Part shown: piece by piece, positions 9,690 to 18,712 of the stretch
Numbering within the stretch: the stretch's first letter is position 1
How the letters are laid out: each line of letters begins with the position of its first letter
From: Terriglobia bacterium
Lineage (GTDB): Bacteria > Acidobacteriota > Terriglobia > Acidiferrales > UBA7541
DNA length: 60,212 bases
Direction of reading: 5' to 3'
NCBI GenBank assembly: GCA_020073485.1
Contig: JAIQFB010000030.1
Coordinates: forward strand, 1-60,212
Position numbers and translations under genes: made by a program
Notes under the pieces: generated by a model
Told to the model about the DNA's origin: nothing
Databases searched by the model: none
The model's input: only the letters and a program-made list of their open reading frames with translations

Positions 9690-10037
9690 ATGAGCTCCAA
9701 TGAACGTCGTATCGATACGCGCGTGAATGTCCGGGTGCCCCTGCGATTCCGGGCGCTCAATATTGCAAACTCCGCGGAACAATCCGCGGAGTCGGAAAAC
9801 ATTTCACAACGGGGTATTTATTTTGAGACCGCGGTTCCTCTCAAGGTGGGCATGCCGTTGGAAGTTTCCCTGCGCATGCCGCAGGAACTTTCCGGGAAAT
9901 CCTCGGCCGATGTGCGGTGCGTGGCGCGCGTGGTTCACGTCCGCCAAAATCAGCAGGCTGGCGGCAAGTCCGGCGTGGGATTGCACATCGAGCGGTACGA
10001 GGCGAAAGTTTCCGCGGGCGAGCGTTGGACCAGCTGA
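9690..10037 (+). CDS. PilZ domain protein
   Basis: A 115-aa single-domain protein. The start at ATG 9690 is set by a strong Shine-Dalgarno (GGGGAGGA) and the family-typical opening. The PilZ c-di-GMP signature is present: an N-terminal RR...R (ERRIDTRVNV) and the loop ENISQRGIYF, matching the RxxxR and [D/N]xSxxG motifs. Members bind cyclic di-GMP and pass the signal to partner proteins, often in motility or polysaccharide export. No partner domain is fused and no diguanylate cyclase gene is nearby. A second stand-alone PilZ protein is encoded at 30267-30599. Confidence 0.85.
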   Translation: MSSNERRIDTRVNVRVPLRFRALNIANSAEQSAESENISQRGIYFETAVPLKVGMPLEVSLRMPQELSGKSSADVRCVARVVHVRQNQQAGGKSGVGLHIERYEAKVSAGERWTS

Positions 10038-10073
10038 AGGTTTTGGCGCTGCCGCCAGTCCAAAGGCCGCGAT

Positions 10074-12428
10074 TCAGTTTCCGCTGGCGGAAACCCGGAT
10101 CGTGGTCTTGGAACTGGAGGTGTTCTCGAACTGGTCGAAAACACGCACCGTGACGGTGTGCTCTCCCGGCGCGATTCTTTGCAGCGCGAAATCGTAATCC
10201 TCGCGCGGCCCGTCGCTCAATCCTCCGGCCGGTGAAACCAGCATCCACTCGCCCGCATCCACGCTGTACTGCGCGCGCGTCACAAAGCTCCCCGTGGCGT
10301 TTGCCTGAAACTTCACCCGCACCGCTCCCGTCGCCGCGGCCTCCGCCGTCAGCTGCGAAATCACCGGCGGCGTGTTGTCCACCACAAACCGCTCGGACTC
10401 GCGCTCCGCCGTCAGGCCCTCGCCGGCGGGATTGCCGGCCGCGTCACTGGCCACAATCTTCAAGTAGTAGACCCCGTCCGGCATCGAGGTCGTGTCCCAG
10501 GAATAGAACTTGGAATCCAGGTGATCCTTGAGCAGTTTCCAGCTAATTTCATTTTCCCCGCGAAAATAAATCGCGTATTCCAGCGGGTCGTCGTTGGCAT
10601 CCTCGGCGGTCCAGAGCACCGACTGGTAGCCTTTTTGGGCGGTTCCCTGCGGCACGGCGTCAAAATGCGCCGCCGCCACGGACGCCGTTGCGACCGCGGA
10701 TTGCGCCGCGGCGAATGCGGGAATGCCCGACGACGCCGGAGCCGGCGGCTGCGGCATGCGCAGTTGCGCCGGAGTTCCCGCTCCCACGACCGCCATCGGA
10801 ATGGCCGTGCCTTGCACGCGCACGCCGGGAACTTGCAGCGCAATGGCCGTCACGTCCGGAGCCACATTTTTCGGCAGGTATGCCAGGCTGACCCAATCGA
10901 CCTCCGGAGCAGGACCCGTGGCGCCTCCATGCAGCGCCGCTTTCCACTGCACGAACCGCGCCGGCGGGCAATCGACCTTGTCCGCGCCCATATTCGTGTA
11001 CGGGCCGCTCCACGGGCTCCAGTCGCTCTCCGGATTGGAAGTGTTTCCCGAGCGCGCGAAGAATTCGATCCGCGCGCCGCCCGTGCCCTTGCCGGCGGCG
11101 GCATTTTCGCCCCACCATTGCATTCTTCCAAAACGGGAAAAATTATGAGCGTCGAACGGCTGCGATTCAAACGTTCCTTCCGGTTCGTTGTCCGGTCCCA
11201 GGGCAAAGACTTTTCCCGGATTGGCCGCGGCAAGAAACATTTTTCCGCCCGGCCCCGGCGCGATCGACGTGATTTGGTGCGACGCTGCCTTCACCACCCG
11301 CGAATAAATGTGATTGCCCTCCAGCTCCACCACCGCGCCGTCATTGCCCGTCCCGAATATTAATTTTCCATTCGGCAGCAGCGCCAGCGCGTAAACCACC
11401 TGGTCGCGGGAATTCCAAAGTTCGTCCGGTGAACCGTCAGCCGAAATTTTATAGACCGAACTGGAATTCACGGCAGGGAAGGGAGTGAATCCTCCGGGCT
11501 GCGCCAGCGGCACGGCGCCAGCCGCAGTCCCCGCCGGCACCACTGTCATTGTGAAGTTTTGCGCCGGCTGCGTCTCCGTCACCTGCGGCCGCACCGGAAG
11601 CGGGGCCGCCGCGGTCTTCTCGCCCACCGCGGAAACATAGAGATTGCCAGCGGCGTCCTCGAGCAGCGCCGTAATTTCTCGTTTCGACGTTTCGTACAAA
11701 ACAAACGCGCGCGGATTTGCCCCTTTGGCAATGCGCAACACCCGCCCGCTCGGTTCGGTCCCGGCCAGCACGTTTCCTTTCGCATCCAGCGCCAGCGACC
11801 GGATGTGCGTTTCTCCGCTGGAATAAAAAACCTGCCCCTTGCCGTCCGGCGCCACCACAAAAATCTTGCCCGTATCCCCGGTGGCCACGTACACGGTTCC
11901 ATCCTTATCCACGGCCAGGTCCCAGATATATTTCGTCTTAGGATCGAAGAACACGGACGATTGCCCGCCCGGCGTCACCTTGTACACTTTTCCGTCCGGC
12001 GAAGTGCCCACGAACAAGTTTCCAGAGGAATCGATGGCCAGGGCCTGTGCCGCAAGTTCCTGCGATTCAAACACGCTGGTCGCCTTGCCGGCCGCGTCCA
12101 GCCGCAGCACCTTGGCGTTGGAGCCTCCCGCCGCGTACAGATTTCCCTTGCCATCGGCCCGCAAAGCCAGAAGATAGGCGAGATTCACGTCGGCAAATTC
12201 GGCGAATCGCGGAGCGAGAAATAATTTTCCGTCGCTGCGCAGCGCCACGCCCTTGGGCGTCCCTTTGTCAAAATCCTCAAACGTTTCCTGCCGCCACCAA
12301 CGCGTGTGCTCGGCCAGCGCCGGAGCCGCCAATGCCGCCAGCATTGCGCCCACAACGGCCAGCGCGCGTACCCGTGCCGCAATCTTTGCGCCGCGTATTT
12401 TGTCGCCGTGCAAGCAAGAAATCGCCAT
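10074..12428 (-). CDS. Exported beta-propeller (NHL/SMP-30-like repeat) protein
   Basis: A 784-aa protein with a signal peptide (hydrophobic AVVGAMLAALAAPALA, cleavage near residue 39). Residues from about 60 to 420 consist of propeller-blade repeats of the form D..GN.Y..G...G.V....P.G, seen in NHL, SMP-30 and two-component-regulator propellers. The C-terminal half (about 440-784) is beta-rich and includes an Ig/fibronectin-like segment (WTAEDANDDPLEYAIYFRG). The start has GAGGAG close upstream. No catalytic residues are recognisable; the role is probably ligand or protein binding in the periplasm or outside. It is the last gene of the minus-strand series of exported proteins. Confidence 0.75.
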   Translation of the reverse strand: MAISCLHGDKIRGAKIAARVRALAVVGAMLAALAAPALAEHTRWWRQETFEDFDKGTPKGVALRSDGKLFLAPRFAEFADVNLAYLLALRADGKGNLYAAGGSNAKVLRLDAAGKATSVFESQELAAQALAIDSSGNLFVGTSPDGKVYKVTPGGQSSVFFDPKTKYIWDLAVDKDGTVYVATGDTGKIFVVAPDGKGQVFYSSGETHIRSLALDAKGNVLAGTEPSGRVLRIAKGANPRAFVLYETSKREITALLEDAAGNLYVSAVGEKTAAAPLPVRPQVTETQPAQNFTMTVVPAGTAAGAVPLAQPGGFTPFPAVNSSSVYKISADGSPDELWNSRDQVVYALALLPNGKLIFGTGNDGAVVELEGNHIYSRVVKAASHQITSIAPGPGGKMFLAAANPGKVFALGPDNEPEGTFESQPFDAHNFSRFGRMQWWGENAAAGKGTGGARIEFFARSGNTSNPESDWSPWSGPYTNMGADKVDCPPARFVQWKAALHGGATGPAPEVDWVSLAYLPKNVAPDVTAIALQVPGVRVQGTAIPMAVVGAGTPAQLRMPQPPAPASSGIPAFAAAQSAVATASVAAAHFDAVPQGTAQKGYQSVLWTAEDANDDPLEYAIYFRGENEISWKLLKDHLDSKFYSWDTTSMPDGVYYLKIVASDAAGNPAGEGLTAERESERFVVDNTPPVISQLTAEAAATGAVRVKFQANATGSFVTRAQYSVDAGEWMLVSPAGGLSDGPREDYDFALQRIAPGEHTVTVRVFDQFENTSSSKTTIRVSASGN

Positions 12429-12465
12429 GTGACTCCTCAGAGTGTCCGTGAGAACTTCAAAATCT

Positions 12466-12530
12466 TTGTAGGGCGCGGCTTCAGCCGTGCCGTAATGGAC
12501 GTAAGATCAATGCGGCTTTAGCCGCTGGCG
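12466..12530. repeat. Dispersed palindromic repeat, family A, copy 2
   Basis: The most intact family A copy. The left hairpin GGCGCGGCTTCAGCCGTGCC is followed by a spacer and the right hairpin GCGGCTTTAGCCGC. It lies between the S55-like gene (upstream) and the beta-propeller gene, so it could act as a transcript-stabilising or terminating structure; that is inference. Confidence 0.8.
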
Positions 12531-12593
12531 CACCGAAATTCAAGTTCTCTTGCGCACTCCTCAGGGGCCAGTCGCCGCGGGACGCGCGGCCGC

Positions 12594-14420
12594 TTACTTG
12601 ATTTGAATCGTTATGGTTGTGGATCCTTGCACGATCTGATCGAGCGGCACGGACCATTCCCCCGCGGCCGATTCCCGAACCACAAGCGAGCTGGCCGGGC
12701 CGCCGCGCTGGTCCAGAAGATTAATCTGCGATGCCGGTACGTTGGGCATCACCTTGTCCTGCACCACCATGGTGGGCGACGGATCGAGCAGCGTCACGTA
12801 CAGCCGGTTGTTGCGCCGCTCGCGGTTCAATACCGAGATCATCTGCTCCAGGCTCTGCAGCCGCGTCTGCGAACCGGACACAAAGTTCATGCGGTTTAAG
12901 GTCATCGAATCGCTGGCCAGAATCTGCATCGATGTCCCTCGGGTGGCCTGTGGCGGAATGGTGATGCGCACGTCGCGAATCACCGGCGAACCCCGGTACG
13001 GCCGCATCTGCACTTTCACGTTTACCGTGTCGCCCGGCCCCGCCTCCGGCTTATCCAGCCACGCGCCCTCGATCGTCGTCTGGCGCCGCTCCGGCAGCGC
13101 TTCCATGCGCAGCGACACGCGCTGAATATCCGCGGTTTCATACGGGTTGGCGAAAATTCTCTGGAACACATTCTCGACCGCCCCCGCCACCGAGCTTCCA
13201 TCCGGGATGAACGAATCGGTCGGCGCGAAATAATTCTCCAGCGTCACTGTCGAGTGCCCGGCGATTTCGATTCCGCCGGAAAGATGCAGCGTCGTCCCCT
13301 CGCCGTACACGGCGTTTTGCACCAAGCCGTTCAGCGCCGCAAGGCCCATCAGCAGCGGCGTAATTTTCGGGTTCGACATCATCCGGAACGAAAGATGCTG
13401 GTCGCCGTCCGGCGTCGCCACGCTCATGTCGATGGGAATCAATTTCGGCGCCGCTCCCAGGCTTCCCACCACGGCCGTCACCCTGTCCTGGCTGAACGAA
13501 CCGATCGTCCCGCCCGCATTCACGATCTTGGTGGATTCCAGGTCCGAGCTCAGCGTGGTCAGCACGCGCCCGCGCGCCATGGGCATGGCCACCGATCCAA
13601 ATCCGAACAACGGGTGCCCGCACACATACACGCGCCCATCCACAATCGTCGTGACCGTGCACGATGCGTTCAACGACAAATCGCCTTCTATGAGCACCGC
13701 GCTCACCATGTCTCCGGGCTTGATGTCCCGGTCGTCCGGCCGCGCCTCGGTCGTTCCGCCTTGCGCCGCCATCATCCCAAATCCGGCAAACGCGCTCGCA
13801 TATTGGCGAATCGCCGCGCCGCTGAATCCCGAAAACACTAGCGGGGAATCAATCGGCTGCAAAAAGTTTCCTCCTGTCAGTCCCGAGCGGGCCGCCCATT
13901 CCTGCGGCAATTCAAACTTTGCTCCCGCCTGGGGCCAGGCCGCCGTGTTTTCCGCGACCGTATCGTCTGCCGCGCTCCCCGTGCGGATCGAGCGCGGTTG
14001 CCCCTTGGGCAGGCTCAGCATGTTCTCGATCGGCGTGACTCCCGCGAGAGGTTCCTTGGAAAACAAGCCCAGCTTCAGCGACAGCGCTCCCGCGAGTTTC
14101 CCGTCAATATAAACGGGGCTTCCGCTCATTCCCGCGACTACCCCCGTATGTTCCACTTTGGGGCCTAGCAGCTGCACCAAGATGATCGATTCCTTCGGCG
14201 CCAGGAAATTCGGCATCACCCCGATCACTACCAGATCGAATTTCTCGACCTGATCGCCGGCAAAAATAGTCAGGGCTTCGCCCTTCATCCCGGGTTTAAT
14301 TTGCGAAAGGGGGAAGATTTCTGGATCCGCTGCACGCAGAGAGGGCACGCCCAGGAGCAGAAGAAGCGCAGCGATCAAAACGCGCTTCAGAGAGGGGGAT
14401 AACCGTGTACTGGAGTGCAT
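12594..14420 (-). CDS. SpoIVB/S55-type peptidase-like exported protein
   Basis: A 608-aa protein with a signal peptide (VLIAALLLLLGVPSLRA, cleavage near residue 30). It has the two hallmark segments of the S55 (SpoIVB) family: VAGMSGSPVYIDGK around S99/S101, and RVYVCGHPLFGFGS with H269. In SpoIVB itself, which cleaves SpoIVFA during sporulation, the His segment precedes GMSGSP; here the order is reversed. The C-terminal 200 residues are beta-rich and unassigned. The start at ATG 14420 is preceded by TAGGAG. No sporulation genes are nearby, so the function is probably a periplasmic regulatory or housekeeping one. Activity is not proven by sequence. Confidence 0.75.
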   Translation of the reverse strand: MHSSTRLSPSLKRVLIAALLLLLGVPSLRAADPEIFPLSQIKPGMKGEALTIFAGDQVEKFDLVVIGVMPNFLAPKESIILVQLLGPKVEHTGVVAGMSGSPVYIDGKLAGALSLKLGLFSKEPLAGVTPIENMLSLPKGQPRSIRTGSAADDTVAENTAAWPQAGAKFELPQEWAARSGLTGGNFLQPIDSPLVFSGFSGAAIRQYASAFAGFGMMAAQGGTTEARPDDRDIKPGDMVSAVLIEGDLSLNASCTVTTIVDGRVYVCGHPLFGFGSVAMPMARGRVLTTLSSDLESTKIVNAGGTIGSFSQDRVTAVVGSLGAAPKLIPIDMSVATPDGDQHLSFRMMSNPKITPLLMGLAALNGLVQNAVYGEGTTLHLSGGIEIAGHSTVTLENYFAPTDSFIPDGSSVAGAVENVFQRIFANPYETADIQRVSLRMEALPERRQTTIEGAWLDKPEAGPGDTVNVKVQMRPYRGSPVIRDVRITIPPQATRGTSMQILASDSMTLNRMNFVSGSQTRLQSLEQMISVLNRERRNNRLYVTLLDPSPTMVVQDKVMPNVPASQINLLDQRGGPASSLVVRESAAGEWSVPLDQIVQGSTTITIQIK

Positions 14421-14845
14421 TTAGGCCACGCTCCTACTCCTCCATGATACGCGGAGCTATGGTGGGAATCAACGCCCGGACGTACTGTTACTGTATCATT
14501 CTGAATCAAATCGCGATTCGCAGGCGCGTTTGCCGCTCCGGACGTCGGAGCTTCAGAGGTCGCTGCTTCGGGGCGTGAGTGAACAGCCGAATTTTTGTAG
14601 GGCACGGCTTCATTGGTTGCAGAAAAACTCTCTATTACTGTCATTCCGAGCGAAGCGAGGAATCCCTCTTCGATTTAAATTCGAAGAGGGATTCCTCGGC
14701 AAGAAACATGCCTCTGAATGACGGAATTTGAGTCCTTCCGCAATTCGTCCAGCCGTGCCCGAAACCGCGTAAATGCAACGCGGCTTTAGCCACTGGCCTT
14801 GTCGCATATGAGCCGCACAACCTGAACTCAAGACCTGGCCCCTGC
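14421..14845. other. Intergenic region with nested dispersed repeats
   Basis: This 425-nt gap between the FKBP gene and the S55-like gene holds a family A repeat interrupted by a family B unit (see 14595-14796). No gene is supported; short open frames here translate the repeats. Confidence 0.6.
14595..14796. repeat. Family A repeat split by an inserted family B unit
   Basis: TTGTAGGGCACGGCTTCA (14595-14612) is the left part of family A, and AGCCGTGCCC...GCGGCTTTAGCC (14751-14796) is the rest. In the intact copy at 12466-12530 these parts are contiguous. The roughly 138-bp insert is a family B unit. It contains a 17-bp perfect inverted repeat, GAGGAATCCCTCTTCGA (14657-14673) and its complement (14681-14697), flanked by outer arms GTCATTC (14640-14646) and GAATGAC (14716-14722). 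Confidence 0.75.
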
Positions 14846-15748
14846 TTATGGCTTACCGGCCGGGACAGGCGGCGCTGCTGGCGCTACCGGAGCCGCCGCC
14901 GCAGGTTTCGCCTGAATCGAAATCAGTTCCACTTCAAAAATGAGCGTGGCATTCGGACCAATATCCGGCCCAGCCCCGCGCGGCCCATACGCCAACTCGC
15001 CTGGAATAAAAATCTGCCACTTCGATCCCACCGGCATCAACTGCACCGCTTCGGACCACCCGCGGATCACTTGGCTCACCGCGAATGTCGCGGGCTGCCC
15101 GCGCTTGTAAGAGCTGTCAAATTCGGTTCCATTAATCAGTGTGCCTTTGTAATTGCATACCACCATGTCGCTGGCCGTAGGCTTCGGTCCCGTGCCCGCC
15201 GTCAGGATCTTGTACTGCAACCCGTCGGGAAGCGCGACCACGCCCTCTTTCGTCTTGTTCGCAGCCAGAAATTCGTCGCCCTCTTTTTTATTGGCGTCTC
15301 CGAGCTCCTTCGCTTTCTCCTCCGCCACCTGCCGCAAATGGGCCTGCAGCTGGTCCAACTCGGTTTTCAGCTCTTCGTCCGTCATCAGCGCTTTGCCCCC
15401 GGAGAGGCCGTCCTTCAAGCCCTGCATGAAGACGTCCGTATCCACTTCCACCGAACTCCGGTTCATCCCTTTCCCGATATTCAATCCAATGGCATAGCTG
15501 GCCTTCGCCTTGGGCGAATCCAGCGTCACAGCGCCCGGACTCTTCGCCGCGGGAGTTTTCCCCGCCGCAGTCGGCGCTTTTCCAGCCTGAGAAGCGGACC
15601 CCGCAGGCGCTTTTGCCGCCGGTGCTTTTGTCGCGGGAGCCGGCTTGGGAGTCGCCGCCGGAGTTTGTTGCGCGTGGGCGCTCGCCGCCAGCATCATGCC
15701 CGCCGTCAGGAATGCTGTTGCAGTAAGAAGTGTTTTTTTCATGGGCAC
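14846..15748 (-). CDS. FKBP-type peptidyl-prolyl cis-trans isomerase, exported (Mip/FkpA-like)
   Basis: A 300-aa periplasmic folding catalyst. The signal peptide ends ASAHAQ near residue 26, then comes a low-complexity Ala/Pro/Lys linker (27-75). An FKBP_N-type helical dimerisation domain (about 78-165) starts with KASYAIGLNIGKGM. The C-terminal FKBP fold (about 172-280) shows the conserved VVCNYKGTLINGTEFDSS, the VIRGWSEAVQLMPVG core and IPGELAYG. A Pro/Ala tail follows. The N-terminal dimerisation domain and signal place it with Mip/FkpA/FklB proteins. Neighbours encode other exported proteins, consistent with a role in envelope protein folding. Confidence 0.93.
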   Translation of the reverse strand: MPMKKTLLTATAFLTAGMMLAASAHAQQTPAATPKPAPATKAPAAKAPAGSASQAGKAPTAAGKTPAAKSPGAVTLDSPKAKASYAIGLNIGKGMNRSSVEVDTDVFMQGLKDGLSGGKALMTDEELKTELDQLQAHLRQVAEEKAKELGDANKKEGDEFLAANKTKEGVVALPDGLQYKILTAGTGPKPTASDMVVCNYKGTLINGTEFDSSYKRGQPATFAVSQVIRGWSEAVQLMPVGSKWQIFIPGELAYGPRGAGPDIGPNATLIFEVELISIQAKPAAAAPVAPAAPPVPAGKP

Positions 15749-15819
15749 AATATTGCCTTAGTCAAAGTCTTCTGGCTACTTGCGATTTCCGCGAGAGAGG
15801 AATGGAAGTAAACGGCTGC

Positions 15820-17211
15820 TTACTGCGCCGCTGCAGCCGACGCTTTTGTTATGGCCTCGGAAACGGCGCCGGCAAATCCGTCCGGCGCATAGCCTTGCGC
15901 GCGATAAGCGATTTTTCCGCCGCGGTCCAGGACAATAATCGTCGGGATCGATTCCACATGCAACGCCTGGTCGAGCCCGTCGGCAAACAGCAGTGTTCCT
16001 GCAACCTGCTGCTCCTGCAGGAAGGGCGCCGCGAGCGACCCATCCTCGTCCGCGTTGATGGCCAGCGTCACCACGTCGTCGCGCCCGGCGAATTTCGAGC
16101 GCACGTCGCCCAGCTGCGATTCCATCACGCGGCAATACGCGCACCAGGTCGTCCAGAAATTCAGAATCACGATTTTTCCGCGGTTGTCGCCCAGCTTCAT
16201 CGCGCCTTTTCCATCCACTTGCCGCATGCTGAATTGCAGCGGGTCACTGACGCCCTTGTTATAGACCACCGCCTCGGGCTGTTCCGCCTTGGCCTCCAGC
16301 TTGTTCTGGTCGAAGGCCGCCAGGAGCATGTCCCCCAGCCCGGCGTTCGAGTTGTGCGTGAATCGCCACAGATTTCCCATGCGCAGCCGCATGGCGTTCT
16401 CGGTCGCAGCCGAGGTATCCGGATCGTCTCCGGCCAGCATGAACGCGGCGGCGTACTGCCGGATGGCTTCGTCCGTGCGCTTGTCCTGTTCCGCAATCTC
16501 TCCCAGGTTCATCGCGGCGTCGGCGGTGGGATGCATATGGAACGCGGTGGTGAGATCCTTCACCGCGTCGTCATTCTTGCGCAGGTGTCGCTCCATGCGC
16601 CCGCGCAACACATACAACTCGGTCGTGAATTTCTTGCGCCCCGCCTGCCAGTCGTCCAGCGTCATCTGCTGCGGCCGCGATTCCGGGTCCGCCTTGGCCA
16701 CGCGCTCGATCAGCCGCGTGTCGTAATCGATTCCGTGCGCCTGGCTGGCGTCATCCGGCATTTTTTCCAGGATCATCGCGGCCAGATACATTGTCTGGCT
16801 GTCTTCGGGCTGAATGGCGATGACTTTCTCGGCGTAATCGAGCGCGCCCTTGGTGTCGTGCGCCTGCATATCCGATTGCGCCAGCGCCCGGTAAATCGCC
16901 GTGCGCCGCGGTGAATCCGGATACTTCACCAGAAACGCTTCCAGATTGCGCACCAGCGCCGCATTGTCGCCGCTGGCCTGCTGCACCGCAAGCTGCAACT
17001 CGGCGTCGGGATCGGGCGCGGCCGTTTGCGCCGCGTCCGCCGCAGGCGCTTCATTCGCTTTCGTCGAGGGCTGCGCCACGGGCGCTTTCTTTTCCGGCTT
17101 CGCGGCGGACTTCGCAGGCGCTCCGCTCGCACCCTGCGTTTGCCGCGCTCCGGCCGCTTCCCGCAGGCCGAACGTCAGCAGAATTGCCAATACCACGGCT
17201 TGCCATCGCAT
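15820..17211 (-). CDS. TPR-containing TlpA-like thioredoxin-fold protein
   Basis: A 463-aa exported protein. After an N-terminal signal (ILLTFGLREAAGA) and an Ala/Lys-rich linker, residues of about 75-270 form helical TPR-like repeats. The C-terminal 140 residues are a TlpA/AhpC-type redoxin domain (GKIVILNFWTTWCAYC) with redox-active C357 and C360 in the WCxxC arrangement. Such proteins reduce or exchange disulfides in periplasmic clients, for example in cytochrome c maturation. The TPR part may recruit partners. It lies between the POTRA protein and the FKBP isomerase, an envelope-biogenesis context. Confidence 0.85.
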   Translation of the reverse strand: MRWQAVVLAILLTFGLREAAGARQTQGASGAPAKSAAKPEKKAPVAQPSTKANEAPAADAAQTAAPDPDAELQLAVQQASGDNAALVRNLEAFLVKYPDSPRRTAIYRALAQSDMQAHDTKGALDYAEKVIAIQPEDSQTMYLAAMILEKMPDDASQAHGIDYDTRLIERVAKADPESRPQQMTLDDWQAGRKKFTTELYVLRGRMERHLRKNDDAVKDLTTAFHMHPTADAAMNLGEIAEQDKRTDEAIRQYAAAFMLAGDDPDTSAATENAMRLRMGNLWRFTHNSNAGLGDMLLAAFDQNKLEAKAEQPEAVVYNKGVSDPLQFSMRQVDGKGAMKLGDNRGKIVILNFWTTWCAYCRVMESQLGDVRSKFAGRDDVVTLAINADEDGSLAAPFLQEQQVAGTLLFADGLDQALHVESIPTIIVLDRGGKIAYRAQGYAPDGFAGAVSEAITKASAAAAQ

Positions 17212-17275
17212 AATTCCGGATTGTAGCTCGATTTCGCGGGAGTTGCTGGAAATATAGCCGGAGAAACGGAATCAC

Positions 17276-18604
17276 TTACTTGAAATCGAGCAAAACGTCC
17301 ACCGTGTGCTTCTCCGTATTGGGCCGCAGCCAGTGCCCAAACGTCTCATAGTGCACCGGCAATTCCCCAAACACGCTCTCGGTCGGCTTTACCAGCTCTC
17401 GCGCCAGCCCTTCAAAATATCCGTTGTTAAAAACATCTCCGGCGGCGATCTGCCAATTGCGCCGCAGCCGCTTTTCCGCTTCCACCGAAAGTCCGGTGAT
17501 GACCATCTCTCCCATGCGGTACTGCGGCCCCTCCGTGATGCTGACCTGATAGGAAATTTGATGCGCCGCATCGTCAAATTGCGCTTTTTCAATCAGTTTC
17601 ACGTCCAGGTACCCGTGCCGCCCGTATTCCGCCTGGATTTCATGCCATCCATTCTCGATTTTCATCCCGTCCGCCACGTCTCCTGCCTTCATTTGAATCG
17701 TTCCATCGAGCAATGCGGAAGGGAAGAGCGAGCTCCCCTGCCAGCTAACACCCTTCCAGGTGTAGGCTGCGCCGGGCGTGATCGGAATCTGCACGTCCAC
17801 TGCGGACATCGCGGGATTGTTTGCATCGGCCGTTAATTGCGCCACGGGAGGCCCGATTTGCGCGCGCAAAAATCCCTTGGCCGAGTACAGCGGCCGGATC
17901 TGCTCGTTCTCAAAAAGTTCAATGGCGAACCGCGAGTAGGGTTGCCCTTTCAGGTCCGGAATGCGATCCTTCAGCCGCTCCGAACCGTTTGCCAGCGCAT
18001 CGCCAAACTGCACGGATTGAATTCGCAGCGGCGATCCTTCCACGCTGAACTGCATCATCATGCCGTCGCCGGCCGCCTCCGACAGCAGTTGATGCGTCAC
18101 CGCGCCCTTGATATTTTTCGAGGCCAGCAGCTTTTCCAAAACCTCGGCAATTTGATCGACCATCGCCCCGTCGCCCGGCGATTCCCCCGTAAACAGCCCG
18201 ACGCTGCCGCGAATTGCCTCGCCGATTTCCGCGTCCGTGAACCACGGAAAATTATCGAACGACAGGCGATACGTGGGAGCTTCGCTGACCTGAAATTCCA
18301 GGGCGATCCCGTCTCCCTTTACCGAGAACCGGTAATTGACCGCCGAAAAAATTCCCAGCGCCGCTAGGCGATCCGCGGCCCCTTTAATCTGTTCCACGGT
18401 CACGATGTCCCCGGCCTTCAATCCGCTGGCCGAAACAATCTGGTCGCCGGGGACTTTGATCGCCCCGGAAACCGTAATTGCCACGATTTTGGAAGAAGCC
18501 GGTGATTTTGCCGGAGGATTCTGCGTGGGCGCTTGCGCGCGCAGGCCGGCGCCTGTGAACAGAATCAGCAGGGAAGCGATGAGCGGGAATCTATGTCGTC
18601 GCAC
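17276..18604 (-). CDS. Exported multi-POTRA protein without a beta-barrel (BamA-like N-terminus)
   Basis: A 442-aa exported protein starting at GTG 18604, with a signal peptide ending GLRAQ. Successive POTRA-like units are visible. The first (about 40-110) has VSGAIKVPGDQIVSASGLKAGD; later ones include LRIQSVQFGDAL, a YTWKGVSWQGSS unit, and YRMGEMVITGLSVEAEKRLRR at about 365-400. These match the N-terminal periplasmic repeats of BamA/Omp85. The protein ends at HTVDVLLDFK, where BamA-type proteins would enter the 16-strand barrel, so the barrel is absent. Its role is probably periplasmic chaperoning or scaffolding of outer-membrane assembly. It sits downstream of glmS and upstream of the TlpA and FKBP genes. 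Confidence 0.8.
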   Translation of the reverse strand: MRRHRFPLIASLLILFTGAGLRAQAPTQNPPAKSPASSKIVAITVSGAIKVPGDQIVSASGLKAGDIVTVEQIKGAADRLAALGIFSAVNYRFSVKGDGIALEFQVSEAPTYRLSFDNFPWFTDAEIGEAIRGSVGLFTGESPGDGAMVDQIAEVLEKLLASKNIKGAVTHQLLSEAAGDGMMMQFSVEGSPLRIQSVQFGDALANGSERLKDRIPDLKGQPYSRFAIELFENEQIRPLYSAKGFLRAQIGPPVAQLTADANNPAMSAVDVQIPITPGAAYTWKGVSWQGSSLFPSALLDGTIQMKAGDVADGMKIENGWHEIQAEYGRHGYLDVKLIEKAQFDDAAHQISYQVSITEGPQYRMGEMVITGLSVEAEKRLRRNWQIAAGDVFNNGYFEGLARELVKPTESVFGELPVHYETFGHWLRPNTEKHTVDVLLDFK

Positions 18605-18673
18605 GGTAGCGACATTCTACGCGAGGATCGCCTTGCAGGTGAAGCAGGTTCGCCCGGATTTGACGCAAGCCGA

Positions 18674-18699
18674 GTAGCGAAGGCTTCAGCCTGCGCTAC
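18674..18699. repeat. Hairpin repeat between glmS and the POTRA gene
   Basis: GTAGCG-A-AGGCT-TC-AGCCT-G-CGCTAC forms a near-perfect stem. It lies downstream of the glmS stop and upstream of the POTRA gene start, so it may attenuate or terminate the glmS transcript. A diverged relative lies at 30673-30697. Confidence 0.6.
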
Positions 18700-18712
18700 A
18701 AAAAACCACAGC

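Noticed and set aside
8297-9802. 501-codon minus-strand frame over the dehydratase gene
   Set aside because: A different frame from the recognisable PLP enzyme; translation is Arg/Gly-rich without family motifs.
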